Of a stretch of DNA of 64,000 bases, positions 18,419 through 26,911 are shown piece by piece (position 1 is the stretch's first letter; each line of letters opens with the position of its first letter). Under the pieces are notes generated by a model. The model saw only the letters and a program-made list of their open reading frames with translations, had not been told where the DNA came from and searched no databases. Made by a program: the position numbers and the translations under genes. Source of the stretch: Leifsonia psychrotolerans (lineage in GTDB: Bacteria > Actinomycetota > Actinomycetes > Actinomycetales > Microbacteriaceae); NCBI RefSeq assembly GCF_013410665.1, contig NZ_JACCFM010000001.1, positions 1,922,001-1,986,000 of the forward strand, given 5' to 3'.

Positions 18419-19183
18419 GTGACAAGTGACGCCGAACCTGATGCAGAACCCACCCCGACCAAGCGACCAGGCTTCGTCTATTTTCTCGGTTACGGCATCA
18501 TGGCTCCCGTCGCGCGACTGGTTTTTCGCCCCACGATCACGGGGCGGGAGAACATTCCGAAGACGGGTCCAGTCATTCTGGCCAGCAACCACCTGGCGTT
18601 CGTCGACAGCCTGGTGATCCCGCTTACCGCACCGCGCCGTGTTCAGTTTCTGGCCAAGAACACCTATTTCACGGGCACCGGTCTGAAGGGCTGGGTATCT
18701 CGCACATTCTTCACCTCGATCGGCGCAGTCGGCGTTGAACGTGGAGCCGGACAGGCCGCGCAGGACGCCCTCGATGCAGGACGACGCATCCTCGAATCAG
18801 ACAGCGCTTTCGCGATCTACCCCGAGGGCACCCGCTCACTCGATGGCCGCCTCTACAAGGGGCGCACTGGAGTGGCTTGGCTCGCGTTGACCACCGGTGC
18901 CGTCGTCGTTCCGGTCGGGCTGATCGGCACGCAAGAGATCCAGCCAACCGGGAGCAAGGGCATCCGTGTGCGCAAGATCACCGTCAATTTCGGTACTCCC
19001 ATCGACGTGAGCGTGCACGGTTCGGCCGAGTCCGGCAAGGCCCGGCGCCTTGCCACCGACCAGATCATGGCTGCGATCCATGAATTGTCCAAGCAGGAGC
19101 TCGCTGGTGTCTACAACGAAGCGCCGCCGTCTGGCACACTGCACAAACTTGCGGACAGGGTTTTCCCGAGAGAACGCCGCTAG
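18419..19183 (+). CDS. plsC: 1-acyl-sn-glycerol-3-phosphate acyltransferase
   Basis: PlsC-family enzymes acylate lysophosphatidic acid to phosphatidic acid at the membrane. The 254-residue protein has the catalytic NHxxxxD box as [10 protein letters not shown] near 60. The substrate-binding [12 protein letters not shown] and [10 protein letters not shown] (near 140) blocks also fit. The start is GTG at 18419, with an acidic/proline tail before the hydrophobic GFVYFLGYG segment. It is divergent from dxr and followed by an LCP gene on the same strand. Confidence 0.92.
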   Translation: MTSDAEPDAEPTPTKRPGFVYFLGYGIMAPVARLVFRPTITGRENIPKTGPVILASNHLAFVDSLVIPLTAPRRVQFLAKNTYFTGTGLKGWVSRTFFTSIGAVGVERGAGQAAQDALDAGRRILESDSAFAIYPEGTRSLDGRLYKGRTGVAWLALTTGAVVVPVGLIGTQEIQPTGSKGIRVRKITVNFGTPIDVSVHGSAESGKARRLATDQIMAAIHELSKQELAGVYNEAPPSGTLHKLADRVFPRERR

Positions 19184-19243
19184 TACCGCATTTCAGACGA
19201 AATTTGCCCCAGCCAGGCGATCTGCCTCGCTAGGGTCAACTGC

Positions 19244-20482
19244 ATGACTGCACGCCATCAGAAAATCGCGTCCTCGTGGCACGCCCAAGGTATCCCGGTT
19301 CTGAAATTCGTGGCGCTCGCGCTCAGTGTCGTATTGGTGAGTGGAGCTGGGATAGCCTCGATTGCTTTCTGGAAGCTCAGCAACGCAGTTGCCCACAATG
19401 CCGTCGATATTTCCAACGGAAAGGGCGGCGCTGTCCCCCCGCCCCCACACATCGGCAGTTTCGACGGCGGTTTCAATATTCTGGCCGTCGGAGCCGACAA
19501 CGCTCCCGGGCAAGCGTACGAGGCCGAGCGCGGCGACGGCACCCTGAATGACGTGAACATTCTGCTCCACGTCGCGGCCGACCATCAGAGCGCCGTCGCC
19601 CTCAGCCTGCCGCGTGACCTCGTCATCCCTCAGCCCGCATGCGTCGATGCGGCAACGGGTGAGGAATTCAGTGCGGTGTCGGCTCAGCCGCTCAACAGCG
19701 CGTATTCGCGCGGCGGCCTGGGCTGCGTCGTGTCGACCGTTGAAGAGCTCACCGGGCTTTCGATTCCCTATGCAGCAACGTTCACGTTTGCGGGCACCAT
19801 TGCGATGAGCGACGCAGTCGGAGGTGTACCGATCTGCCTCAACGCCGCGGTCAAGGATGATGCGTCCGGGCTTGATCTACCCGCCGGCACCAGTGTGGTC
19901 TCCGGACAACAGGCTCTGTCGTATCTTCGCGCTCGGGAAAGAATCGGCGATGGCAGCGATCTCTCCCGCATCTCATCGCAGCAGGCCTACATGTCCTCAC
20001 TCATGCGTGTGATGAAGAGCAGCAAGACACTCACCGACCCGGCGAAAGTGCTCGGCCTGGCTACGGCTGCCTCCGAAAACGTGAGCCTGTCGACCTCGTT
20101 GGCCCATCTCAGCACCATGGCGAGCATGGCAATCACTCTGAAGGATCTCGATCTGTCACGGCTCGTCTTCGTGCAGTATCCCTCGGTCGAGGATCCCGAC
20201 AACAAAAACAAGATCATTCCAAACGACGATCTGGCCGTCGTGCTCCTAGCGAAGATCCAGACCGATCAGCCCTTCGCCCTCGGCGACGGCGCCCTCGGTA
20301 ATGAGGTCATCCTTGATCCGGCCGCAACGACGATCGATGCGGCAACGAACCCGGCCCCGACTGGCGAGCCGGAAACAGTGCAGCCGGGGGCAGCCCCCAC
20401 TCCCGTGGCCCCCGAGATCATCGGTGGCCTGCGCGGCCAGACGGCAGCCCAGCAGACCTGCTCGGTGGCCTACCACTACTAG
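19244..20482 (+). CDS. LytR-CpsA-Psr (LCP) family cell-wall ligase
   Basis: LCP proteins transfer undecaprenyl-linked glycopolymers such as teichoic acids or arabinogalactan to peptidoglycan, outside the membrane. The 412 residues have one N-terminal transmembrane helix (about 22-45) and the LCP core (DGGFNILAVGADN near 75, LNDVNILLHV, VALSLPRDLVIP, and YLRARERIGDGSDLSR with the conserved Arg residues near 228). An Ala/Pro-rich tail ends in ACSVAYHY-like residues. The WecA-like enzyme at 54408 could provide its lipid-linked substrate, which is inference. Confidence 0.92.
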   Translation: MTARHQKIASSWHAQGIPVLKFVALALSVVLVSGAGIASIAFWKLSNAVAHNAVDISNGKGGAVPPPPHIGSFDGGFNILAVGADNAPGQAYEAERGDGTLNDVNILLHVAADHQSAVALSLPRDLVIPQPACVDAATGEEFSAVSAQPLNSAYSRGGLGCVVSTVEELTGLSIPYAATFTFAGTIAMSDAVGGVPICLNAAVKDDASGLDLPAGTSVVSGQQALSYLRARERIGDGSDLSRISSQQAYMSSLMRVMKSSKTLTDPAKVLGLATAASENVSLSTSLAHLSTMASMAITLKDLDLSRLVFVQYPSVEDPDNKNKIIPNDDLAVVLLAKIQTDQPFALGDGALGNEVILDPAATTIDAATNPAPTGEPETVQPGAAPTPVAPEIIGGLRGQTAAQQTCSVAYHY

Positions 20483-20521
20483 CGCCATGGTTAGGGGGCA
20501 CTGTCGTTGCTAGCGCCATCG

Positions 20522-20605
20522 CGGCAGGTCAGTCCCGGCAGGTCAGTCCCGGCAGGCCAGTCGCGGCGCGTCAGTCGCAGCGGATCAGTCGCGGCGGTTC
20601 AGTCG
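20522..20605. repeat. Six tandem copies of a 14-bp unit
   Basis: Units such as CGGCAGGTCAGTCC (20522, 20536) and CGGCGGTTCAGTCG (20592) repeat every 14 bases. The first two are identical and later ones diverge. The array overlaps the last few codons and the stop codon of the DUF222-HNH gene (stop at 20599-20601), and fills the gap to the LCP gene. Confidence 0.85.
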
Positions 20606-22272
20606 CGGCGGTGGGTGTCGGTGCGGTGGCGGTTGGCGTCGCGCCAGGTGCGGCTCGGGTCGATCCAGGCCGGGGCTTTGACCTGGGGTCGGCCGTTGAC
20701 CATGAGGATCTCCCAGCCGGACGTTTCGATGGTGTGATGATGTCGCCAACACAACGCCACACCATTGTCGACTTCAGTGACGCCGCCTTTACTCCAGGGG
20801 ATCACGTGATGAAACTCGAGCCACTGTGCGGGGGCATCGCAGCCGGGAACGCCGCAGCCGCCATCGCGGGCGAGGATCGCCCGGCGTTGGGCACGGTTGA
20901 ACAGTCGTTGCGGATCGGTCAGCGTCAGAACCTCACCGTTCGCACCGAACAGAACCGCTTGAGTACCTCCGGCACACATCATCTGATCGACCGTGCGAAG
21001 CGAGATGGGGGCGTCGACGCCGTCGATCCAGCCGACACCGCGACCGGCTTCAATATCGTTCACGTTCACATGCACCACCACCGTCGGCGGTGCACCACCA
21101 ATGCTGGGAGTGCTGTCGGCCTGGGCCAACTGGGTGAACATGCCGCGCAGAATATCGGCCCGCTTCTCACCGGCCGTACGGGTGTCGACGTCATCGAACT
21201 CATGCCCGGCCGACCCGGGAAGAGGCGCCTCAGCTGAGGCTGAACCCTGACCGTGGTCGTCATGGTCGTGGTCGTGGTCATCGCGTTCGTGGTCACGGTC
21301 GTCGTGCTCGCGGTCGCGCTCGTCGTTCAAGTCGTGTCCGTCGGGACCGTCGTGAGAATCCTGCTCGGCGCGGTCGTCGTGCTCGGAACGGTCGTCGCGT
21401 GCCTGGTCGCGGGCTTGTTCGGCGGCGGTCGGGAACGCGGGGGTTTTGCGGGCGGCGATGAATGCGTCGAAGGTGAGGTTCATGATTCCGTACAGATCGG
21501 GAGTGACACCGCCTCGCACCGGGTAGATGCCGTCTTTGAAGCGGCCGAAACTGATCGTGCTCGTCGCCTCACCCTCGACCTCGTTTGGTGCGACCCCGTC
21601 GGGGTCCAGCGCCGCCTGCCACTGCAACATCTGCACCCGCATCGAGTCCGCCGAGAACGCAAAGCCCGCGCCCGGCTCACCCTCATTCTCGGCCGTGATC
21701 GTGCCCGTCGCCGCAGACACCAGAGCGCGTTCCGCAGCCGCAAGATCATCGGGTGCGACGCGCGGGGAGATCTCGGCCAGACCGGACATGATCACCTCCG
21801 CCGCATCCACCCCCAGCAAGCCCGAAGCGACCGCGGCACCCACCGTGGGGAACAGTGCGGGGATGATCGTGCCGACGTGTTGGGTGTCCCGCATTCGCAG
21901 GCCGAGGGCGCTGCGCCGTTTCGCTTCCCGGCCGGAAATGCGGGTGATCCGGGTGATCAGGTCGATGCCACTGTTGCAGCCCCGCTTCGCCGCCAGGGAG
22001 TCACGGCCCAGCCACCGGCCGGAGCGTTCCTCGACCGTCGCCGCCACAGCCACCCGGCCCGCATCAACAAGCCGGCCGACACCCTCGAACGCACCGAGCA
22101 CACCGAGCAGGTCGTCGTCGGTGAACGCCTCGGGGCTGACCGTGCCGAGCCCGGCCCACAGTGCCTGCATCTGTTCGAGCACCGCCAGCACCATGGCCGC
22201 GGTCGGTGCCGACGCACCCGAGGCGGGTGTCGGCTCCGGGGCGGAGACGGGGGGTGGGAGGGTGATTGACAT
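20599..22272 (-). CDS. DUF222 and HNH-endonuclease domain protein (13E12-repeat type)
   Basis: This 557-residue protein belongs to the actinobacterial 13E12/DUF222 family that carries an HNH nuclease domain; the role is uncertain, and many genomes have multiple copies. DUF222 covers about residues 25-310. A striking Asp/His/Arg/Glu-rich linker (about 310-370) follows. The HNH domain near the end has CGVPGCDAPAQWLEFHH and ALCWRHHHTIETSGWEI. The start at 22272 follows a GGGAGAA site; nine codons of open frame upstream are ignored. It is flanked on both sides by repeat arrays, one overlapping its 3' end. Confidence 0.88.
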   Translation of the reverse strand: MSITLPPPVSAPEPTPASGASAPTAAMVLAVLEQMQALWAGLGTVSPEAFTDDDLLGVLGAFEGVGRLVDAGRVAVAATVEERSGRWLGRDSLAAKRGCNSGIDLITRITRISGREAKRRSALGLRMRDTQHVGTIIPALFPTVGAAVASGLLGVDAAEVIMSGLAEISPRVAPDDLAAAERALVSAATGTITAENEGEPGAGFAFSADSMRVQMLQWQAALDPDGVAPNEVEGEATSTISFGRFKDGIYPVRGGVTPDLYGIMNLTFDAFIAARKTPAFPTAAEQARDQARDDRSEHDDRAEQDSHDGPDGHDLNDERDREHDDRDHERDDHDHDHDDHGQGSASAEAPLPGSAGHEFDDVDTRTAGEKRADILRGMFTQLAQADSTPSIGGAPPTVVVHVNVNDIEAGRGVGWIDGVDAPISLRTVDQMMCAGGTQAVLFGANGEVLTLTDPQRLFNRAQRRAILARDGGCGVPGCDAPAQWLEFHHVIPWSKGGVTEVDNGVALCWRHHHTIETSGWEILMVNGRPQVKAPAWIDPSRTWRDANRHRTDTHRRD

Positions 22273-22372
22273 AGCTCTATTCTCCCAAAGAACGAACATG
22301 ATTACGAGCTTTTCTCAGTATCGGTGCATAACTTCTCGAAGCTGTGTCTGTGGAGGGATCGAGAACTTGAAC

Positions 22373-22905
22373 CGGTCGAGACCACGGTCTACGGTCTCGA
22401 GGTTGGCTTACGGGATCTCGACAGGCTCGATCAGCGGAAGGGGTGCGGGCTCGAGCGCTGAACCGTGGGTCGAGCTTGTCGAGACCACGGTCCACGGTCT
22501 CGAGGCTGGCTCACGGGATCTCGACAGGCTCGATCAGCGGGAGGGGGCCGATCAGCGGGAGGGGTGCGGGTCGATCACCGAACCGTCGGTCGAGCTTCTC
22601 GAGACCACGGTCCACGGTCTCGAGGCTGGCTCACGGGATCTCGACAGGCTCGATCAGCGGGAGGGGGTCGATCAACGGGAAGGCTCGATCAGCGGGAGGG
22701 GGTCGAGCAACGGGAGGGGTGCAGGTCGATCACCGAACCGTCGGTCGAGCTTGTCGAGACCACGCGCCGCGTCTCGAGGGTAGGTCACGGGATCTCGACA
22801 GGCTCGATCAGCGGGAGGGGCTCCATCAACGGGATGGGCTCCATCAACGGGATGGGCTCCATCAACGGGGTGAGCTCGATCAACAGGATCGAACGGCTGC
22901 TCGCT
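22373..22905. repeat. Nested TCGA-rich repeat array of four growing units
   Basis: Four direct units start at 22373, 22464, 22584 and 22739 and are about 91, 120, 155 and 167 bases long. Each has a shared block of about 75 bases containing GTCGAGACCACGGTCCACGG, CTCGAGGCTGGCTCACGGGA and TCTCGACAGGCTCGATCAGC. The units grow by insertion of short sub-repeats (GATCAGCGGGAGGGG). The last unit ends in three 18-base ATGGGCTCCATCAACGGG-like copies (22817-22870). No real gene lies within this array or in the whole 22273-22926 gap. It is not a CRISPR, because there are no unique spacers of even length. Confidence 0.85.
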
Positions 22906-22926
22906 TAGATTGACGTGCGAGTTGGC

Positions 22927-23421
22927 TCAGACAACGGGCCCCTCACGCCCGGCGCCAGCCACCGTCTGCGGCTCGTGGCCCACAGGGAAATTCACCGACG
23001 ATGCGATGAAGCACAGCCGGGACGCTTCGGCATGCAGCGACTGGGCGAGGTCGATCTGCGTTGCATCGGTGATCGTCACCCGGGGATGGAGCGTCGCCGA
23101 TGTGAAATGCCCACCACCATCGCTCGTCTGTTCCATGATGCCCACGGCAGCATCCGTGTAGTCGACTACCGTGACGCCGTTCTTCACCGCGACATGCAAA
23201 TACGAGAGCATGTGACATTGGCTGAGCGCCGCGAGCAGCAGTTCCTCGGGGTTCCACAGTTCCCTGTTGCCATGAAATGTCGGGTCGGCCGACCCCTCGA
23301 TCGCGGGCTTACCGGCCGCTTCCACGCGGTTTTCCCGCCCATACTCGCGATAGTGACTCGTGCCCGATCCCCGATTGCCGGTCCAGGTGACCAGCACCGC
23401 GTAGTGATGTGAAAGGTTCAA
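22927..23421 (-). CDS. OsmC/Ohr-family peroxiredoxin
   Basis: OsmC-family enzymes reduce organic hydroperoxides with a pair of cysteines. The 164-residue protein has both: the first in LLLAALSQCHMLSYLHVA (near 75) and the second in ASRLCFIASSVNFPV (near 145). The start is TTG at 23421: a perfect AAGGAG lies five bases upstream and the next residues NLSHHYAVLVTWTGN match family N-termini. It is divergent from gabT across a 114-base region with a tandem palindrome 30 bases upstream of this gene. Confidence 0.88.
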   Translation of the reverse strand: MNLSHHYAVLVTWTGNRGSGTSHYREYGRENRVEAAGKPAIEGSADPTFHGNRELWNPEELLLAALSQCHMLSYLHVAVKNGVTVVDYTDAAVGIMEQTSDGGGHFTSATLHPRVTITDATQIDLAQSLHAEASRLCFIASSVNFPVGHEPQTVAGAGREGPVV

Positions 23422-23450
23422 CGGGGCTCCTTGCAGCGTTCGCCGTGAGA

Positions 23451-23474
23451 GATCTGGACAGATCTGGACAGATC
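23451..23474. promoter_or_regulatory. Two overlapping 14-bp palindromes, putative operator
   Basis: GATCTG-GA-CAGATC occurs at 23451-23464 and again at 23461-23474, so two perfect inverted repeats overlap with a 10-base (one helical turn) offset. The element lies between divergent osmC and gabT, 30 bases from the osmC start codon and 62 from gabT. The geometry is that of a cooperative dimer-binding site. No regulator gene is adjacent. Confidence 0.6.
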
Positions 23475-23520
23475 CGATTCTTGCAGTGAAAGCCCTGGTC
23501 CGGCATGCGTGCCTCATTGG

Positions 23521-23526
23521 TAAACT
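23521..23526 (+). promoter_or_regulatory. Candidate -10 element for a leaderless gabT transcript
   Basis: TAAACT, preceded by TTGG, lies ten bases before the gabT ATG. There is no Shine-Dalgarno sequence in the short spacer AACGCCACT. A transcript starting about seven bases after the element would begin at or next to the start codon, which is common in actinobacteria. Confidence 0.4.
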
Positions 23527-23535
23527 AACGCCACT

Positions 23536-24927
23536 ATGACTGAAACGATTCTGACCGACACCCCCACCAGCCCCTCCGCCCCCGCGTACACGGTGTCGCA
23601 GGAACGAAAGATCGTCACCGCCATTCCCGGCCCGAAGTCGGTTGAGATGAACAAACGCCGCCTTGAAGTCGTCTCCGCCGGTGTCAGCTCGGCCCTGCCC
23701 GTCTACATCAAGAAGGCCAACGGCGCCATCCTTGTCGACATCGACGACAACCAATTCATCGACCTGGGCGCCGGAATCGGTGTCACCACGATCGGCCACA
23801 CCGACACGAACGTGGTTAACGCCGCGGTCGCTCAGGTGCAGGAGTTCATCCACACCCTCTTCACGATCACCCCGTATGAGGAGTATGTGCGCGTTGCCGA
23901 GCTGCTCGCCGCACACACACCCGGTGATTTCGCGAAGAAGTCCGTTCTCATCAACTCCGGCGCCGAGGCCGTCGAGAACGGCGTGAAGATCGCTCGCAAA
24001 TACACCGGTCGTCGTGCCGTCGCCGTACTCGATCACGCCTACCACGGCCGCACCGTTCTCACCATGGCCATGAATTTCAAGGCCATGCCCTATGCGACAG
24101 GATTCGGTCCGCTCGCCAGCGACGTCTACCACGCACCGAGCTCATACCCCTACCACGACGGTCTCAACGGGACGGATGCCGCGGCCCGCACCATCGCCTA
24201 TCTCGATAAGGTCGTCGGCGCAAGCGACCTCGCGTGCCTCGTCGTCGAGCCGATTCAAGGCGAGGGCGGTTTCATGGTTCCGGCCGACGGCTACCTTCCG
24301 GCCCTGCAGGAGTGGTGCACGGCCAACGGCGTCGTCATGATCGCCGACGAAATCCAGAGCGGCATGGCGCGCACGGGCGCCTATTACGCCAGCGAGCACT
24401 TCGGCTGGGTTCCCGACATGGTGCTCACCGCAAAGGGAATCGCCGGCGGCCTGCCGCTCGCTGCCGTCACCGGTCGGGCCGAGATCATGGATGCTGCTCA
24501 GCCCGGCGGACTCGGCGGGACCTTCGGCGGAAACCCCGTCGCCTGCGCCGCCGCGATCGCCGTCTTCGAATCGATCGAGAACAACAACCTACTCGCCGAG
24601 GGTGCCCGCATCGAGGCAGCGCTCCTTGCCGGTCTCGAAACGCTCAAGGCCAAGTACGACATCATCGGCGACATCCGTGGTCGCGGTGCGATGATCGCCA
24701 TCGAGCTCGTGCAGCCGGGCACCGGCGACACCACCAAGGAGCCCAACGCCGCAGCGGTCTCCTCGATCGCGGCCTACGCCGCACAGCACGGTGTGCTCTT
24801 GCTGACGGCCGGCACGTATGGCAACGTGCTGCGCTTCCTGCCGAGCCTGGCCGTCACCGACGCACTGATTGCCGATGCACTTTCGGTGATCGACGACGGC
24901 ATCGCTGCACTCTCGTCGGCGAAGTAA
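23536..24927 (+). CDS. gabT: 4-aminobutyrate--2-oxoglutarate transaminase
   Basis: GabT transfers the amino group of GABA to 2-oxoglutarate, giving succinate semialdehyde and glutamate. The 463-residue class III PLP aminotransferase has NSGAEAVENGVKIARKYTGR (near 140) for PLP phosphate, EPIQGEGGF (near 240), DEIQSGMARTG (near 272) and the Schiff-base Lys in VLTAKGIAGGLPLA (near 300). The asparaginase gene follows after six bases and is surely co-transcribed. A GABA source is the putrescine aminotransferase encoded at 36642; succinate semialdehyde dehydrogenase is not in the window. Confidence 0.95.
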   Translation: MTETILTDTPTSPSAPAYTVSQERKIVTAIPGPKSVEMNKRRLEVVSAGVSSALPVYIKKANGAILVDIDDNQFIDLGAGIGVTTIGHTDTNVVNAAVAQVQEFIHTLFTITPYEEYVRVAELLAAHTPGDFAKKSVLINSGAEAVENGVKIARKYTGRRAVAVLDHAYHGRTVLTMAMNFKAMPYATGFGPLASDVYHAPSSYPYHDGLNGTDAAARTIAYLDKVVGASDLACLVVEPIQGEGGFMVPADGYLPALQEWCTANGVVMIADEIQSGMARTGAYYASEHFGWVPDMVLTAKGIAGGLPLAAVTGRAEIMDAAQPGGLGGTFGGNPVACAAAIAVFESIENNNLLAEGARIEAALLAGLETLKAKYDIIGDIRGRGAMIAIELVQPGTGDTTKEPNAAAVSSIAAYAAQHGVLLLTAGTYGNVLRFLPSLAVTDALIADALSVIDDGIAALSSAK

Positions 24928-24933
24928 CAGCAC

Positions 24934-25923
24934 GTGGAGACTTTTACACTCGCTGACGCGGTTGAATTGGCTGTCGTCGAACGCAGCGGTTTCATCGAAT
25001 CGAGGCACGCCGGTTCAGCCGTCGTCGTGAACGGCGAAGGCGAGGTGGTGCGCACTCTCGGCGACTCGACAGCGCTGGTATTCCCCCGCTCCGCCATGAA
25101 ACCGTTTCAGGCCGTCGCCGTGATGGCGAGCGGAGTCGCCCTGCGCGGCGAGGATGCCGCCATCGCGACGGCAAGCCACAGCGGTACATCGAGGCACGTC
25201 GCCCTTGTGCAGGGGCTGCTCACCCGGGCCGGAATTCCCGAGCAGGCTCTAGCCTGCCCGGCCGCCTGGCCAGAAGATCAGGCGGCGCGTGATGCGCTTG
25301 TGCGCCTCGGTGCGCAAAAGGCCCCCGTCTACATGACGTGTTCGGGTAAGCATGCGGCCATGCTCGTGGCCTGTGCGGCGAACGACTGGCCACTTGAAGG
25401 TTACCTCGACCCGACGCATCCGTTGCAGAAACGCATTCTCGACGTCGTCGAACGGTTCACGGGCGAGCGCCCGGCTCAGACTGGGTTTGACGGATGCGGC
25501 GCCCCGGTGCACGCATTCACCCTGACTGCCCTGGCTCGCGGCATCGCCCGCATTGCGACGTCCCGTCCGAATTCGCCGTTTGCGATCTACCGTGAGGCCG
25601 GCTTTCTGGCCGAAGCTGTTCGATCGAACGGCTGGGTCGTCGCGGGTCCCGGGCAGTCGGACACCGTGCTCATCGAGCGTCTCGGTCTGTTCGCCAAGTT
25701 CGGTGCAGAAGGAATCATGGTCGTCTCGGCGCCGAACGGAACCACGGTGGCGCTGAAGATTCTCGATGGTAGCCTGCGTCCCGGAGCCATCGTCGCGCTG
25801 AACTTGCTTGCCGATGCCGGCGCTCTCGACCGCGACGCGGTGAACAAGGCCGCTGCCGAGTTGCACCTCGACGTGCTGGCCGCCGGTCACCCGGTGGGCC
25901 GAACCCGGGCCAGTTACGTCTAG
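24934..25923 (+). CDS. L-asparaginase II family protein
   Basis: This 329-residue protein belongs to the asparaginase II family (PF06089, as in Rhizobium AnsA), which hydrolyses asparagine to aspartate and ammonia and is unrelated to the E. coli enzymes. Family blocks are ERSGFIESRHAG near 20, FPRSAMKPFQA near 50, ASHSGTSRHVALVQ near 85, YMTCSGKHAAML near 138 and FDGCGAPVHAF near 185. The start is GTG at 24934, without a clear ribosome site, so translation may be coupled to gabT. Co-location with gabT suggests ammonium and dicarboxylate supply. Confidence 0.9.
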   Translation: METFTLADAVELAVVERSGFIESRHAGSAVVVNGEGEVVRTLGDSTALVFPRSAMKPFQAVAVMASGVALRGEDAAIATASHSGTSRHVALVQGLLTRAGIPEQALACPAAWPEDQAARDALVRLGAQKAPVYMTCSGKHAAMLVACAANDWPLEGYLDPTHPLQKRILDVVERFTGERPAQTGFDGCGAPVHAFTLTALARGIARIATSRPNSPFAIYREAGFLAEAVRSNGWVVAGPGQSDTVLIERLGLFAKFGAEGIMVVSAPNGTTVALKILDGSLRPGAIVALNLLADAGALDRDAVNKAAAELHLDVLAAGHPVGRTRASYV

Positions 25924-25941
25924 CCTCTACGCTGCCCGGAA

Positions 25942-26074
25942 GGGTCTCGACACGCTCGACCAACGGAACACACACGGCCCACCCGGCCTCGACACGCTCG
26001 ACCAACGGAACACACACGGCCCACCCGGCCCCGACACGCTCGACCAACGGAACATCCGCTGATCGAGCGTGTCG
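25942..26074. repeat. Three tandem 42-base repeats plus an inverted copy, forming a terminator-like hairpin
   Basis: The unit starts CTCGACACGCTCGACCAACG and continues GAACACACACGGCCCACCCGG; copies start near 25945, 25987 and 26029. After the third copy the core appears inverted, so CGACACGCTCGA (26032-26043) pairs with TCGAGCGTGTCG (26063-26074) in a 12-bp stem. It lies between the convergent asparaginase and potC genes. It belongs to the same repeat family as 7066 and 57106 and may stop transcription from both sides. Confidence 0.8.
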
Positions 26075-26104
26075 AGATCACGCAACCGGAGGCCCGGCGC
26101 CAAG

Positions 26105-26911
26105 CTAGACGAACTTCGCCAGTCTCTTGGCCCGGGCCGCCGCCGATACCTGCGCTGTCACCACGATGATCAGGGCGAAGATGAATACCGCCGATGCAAT
26201 CACATTCGCTTCAGCCGGGATTCCTCGCGCAGCCGATATATAGATGTACTTCGGGAACGTTGACACGGAACCGGAGTTGAAGTTCGTGATGATGAAGTCA
26301 TCGAAACTCAACGCGAACGAAAGCAGCGCGGCCGCAAGAATGCCGGGGAGAAGCAGCGGGAAGGTCACCCTCAGGAACACCTGGCTCGGCGATCCATACA
26401 GGTCACGCCCAGCCTCTTCAAGCGCCGGGTCCAGGCTCGCCACCCGCGCCTTGACCGTCACCACGACGAAACTGATGCAGAACATGGTGTGCGCCAGGAT
26501 GATCGTGAGCATGTTCTTCGGCACGCCGACCGCGAGGAACTGAGCGGCAAGACCCGCACCGAGCACGACCTCTGGCGTCGCCATCGGAAGGAACAGCAGC
26601 AGGCTCGTCCCCGAGCGGAACTTGAACCGATAGCGCACGATGGCGATGGCGATCATGGTTCCGAGGGTGGTCGCCAGCACTGTTGCGACGGCTCCGATGA
26701 CCAGGCTGTTGCCGAACGCCTGACACACTGCACCGTTTTGAACCTGACACACGTTCAGCCACTTGTCGAAGGTGAATCCGCGCCACGCGATGTTCGACTT
26801 CAACGAGTCATTGAACGAGAAGACAAAGGTGTAGACGATCGGCACCATCAGGAAGATCAGGGCGAGTGCCGAATACACCGGCAGGAGCCATTTGCCCAAG
26901 GAAAACCTCAC
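26105..26911 (-). CDS. potC: Spermidine/putrescine ABC transporter permease PotC
   Basis: The 268-residue inner-membrane permease has six hydrophobic helices. The EAA loop that contacts the ATPase is visible near 175 (ASLDPALEEAGRDLYGSPSQ, then VFLRVTFPLLLPGI). It is the second permease of the PotABCD polyamine importer. The start is GTG at 26911, and its first bases overlap the potB stop codon (GTGA), so translation is coupled. It is the last gene of the potD-A-B-C operon. Confidence 0.92.
   Translation of the reverse strand: MRFSLGKWLLPVYSALALIFLMVPIVYTFVFSFNDSLKSNIAWRGFTFDKWLNVCQVQNGAVCQAFGNSLVIGAVATVLATTLGTMIAIAIVRYRFKFRSGTSLLLFLPMATPEVVLGAGLAAQFLAVGVPKNMLTIILAHTMFCISFVVVTVKARVASLDPALEEAGRDLYGSPSQVFLRVTFPLLLPGILAAALLSFALSFDDFIITNFNSGSVSTFPKYIYISAARGIPAEANVIASAVFIFALIIVVTAQVSAAARAKRLAKFV

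Noticed and set aside
22373..22905. Possible CRISPR or integron array
   Set aside because: Units are irregular in length, internally repetitive and without unique spacers or integrase.
22443..22913. Two overlapping plus-strand frames of about 150 codons within the repeat array
   Set aside because: Several frames stay open simply because the TCGA-rich repeats lack stop codons; the products are repetitive and have no homology.
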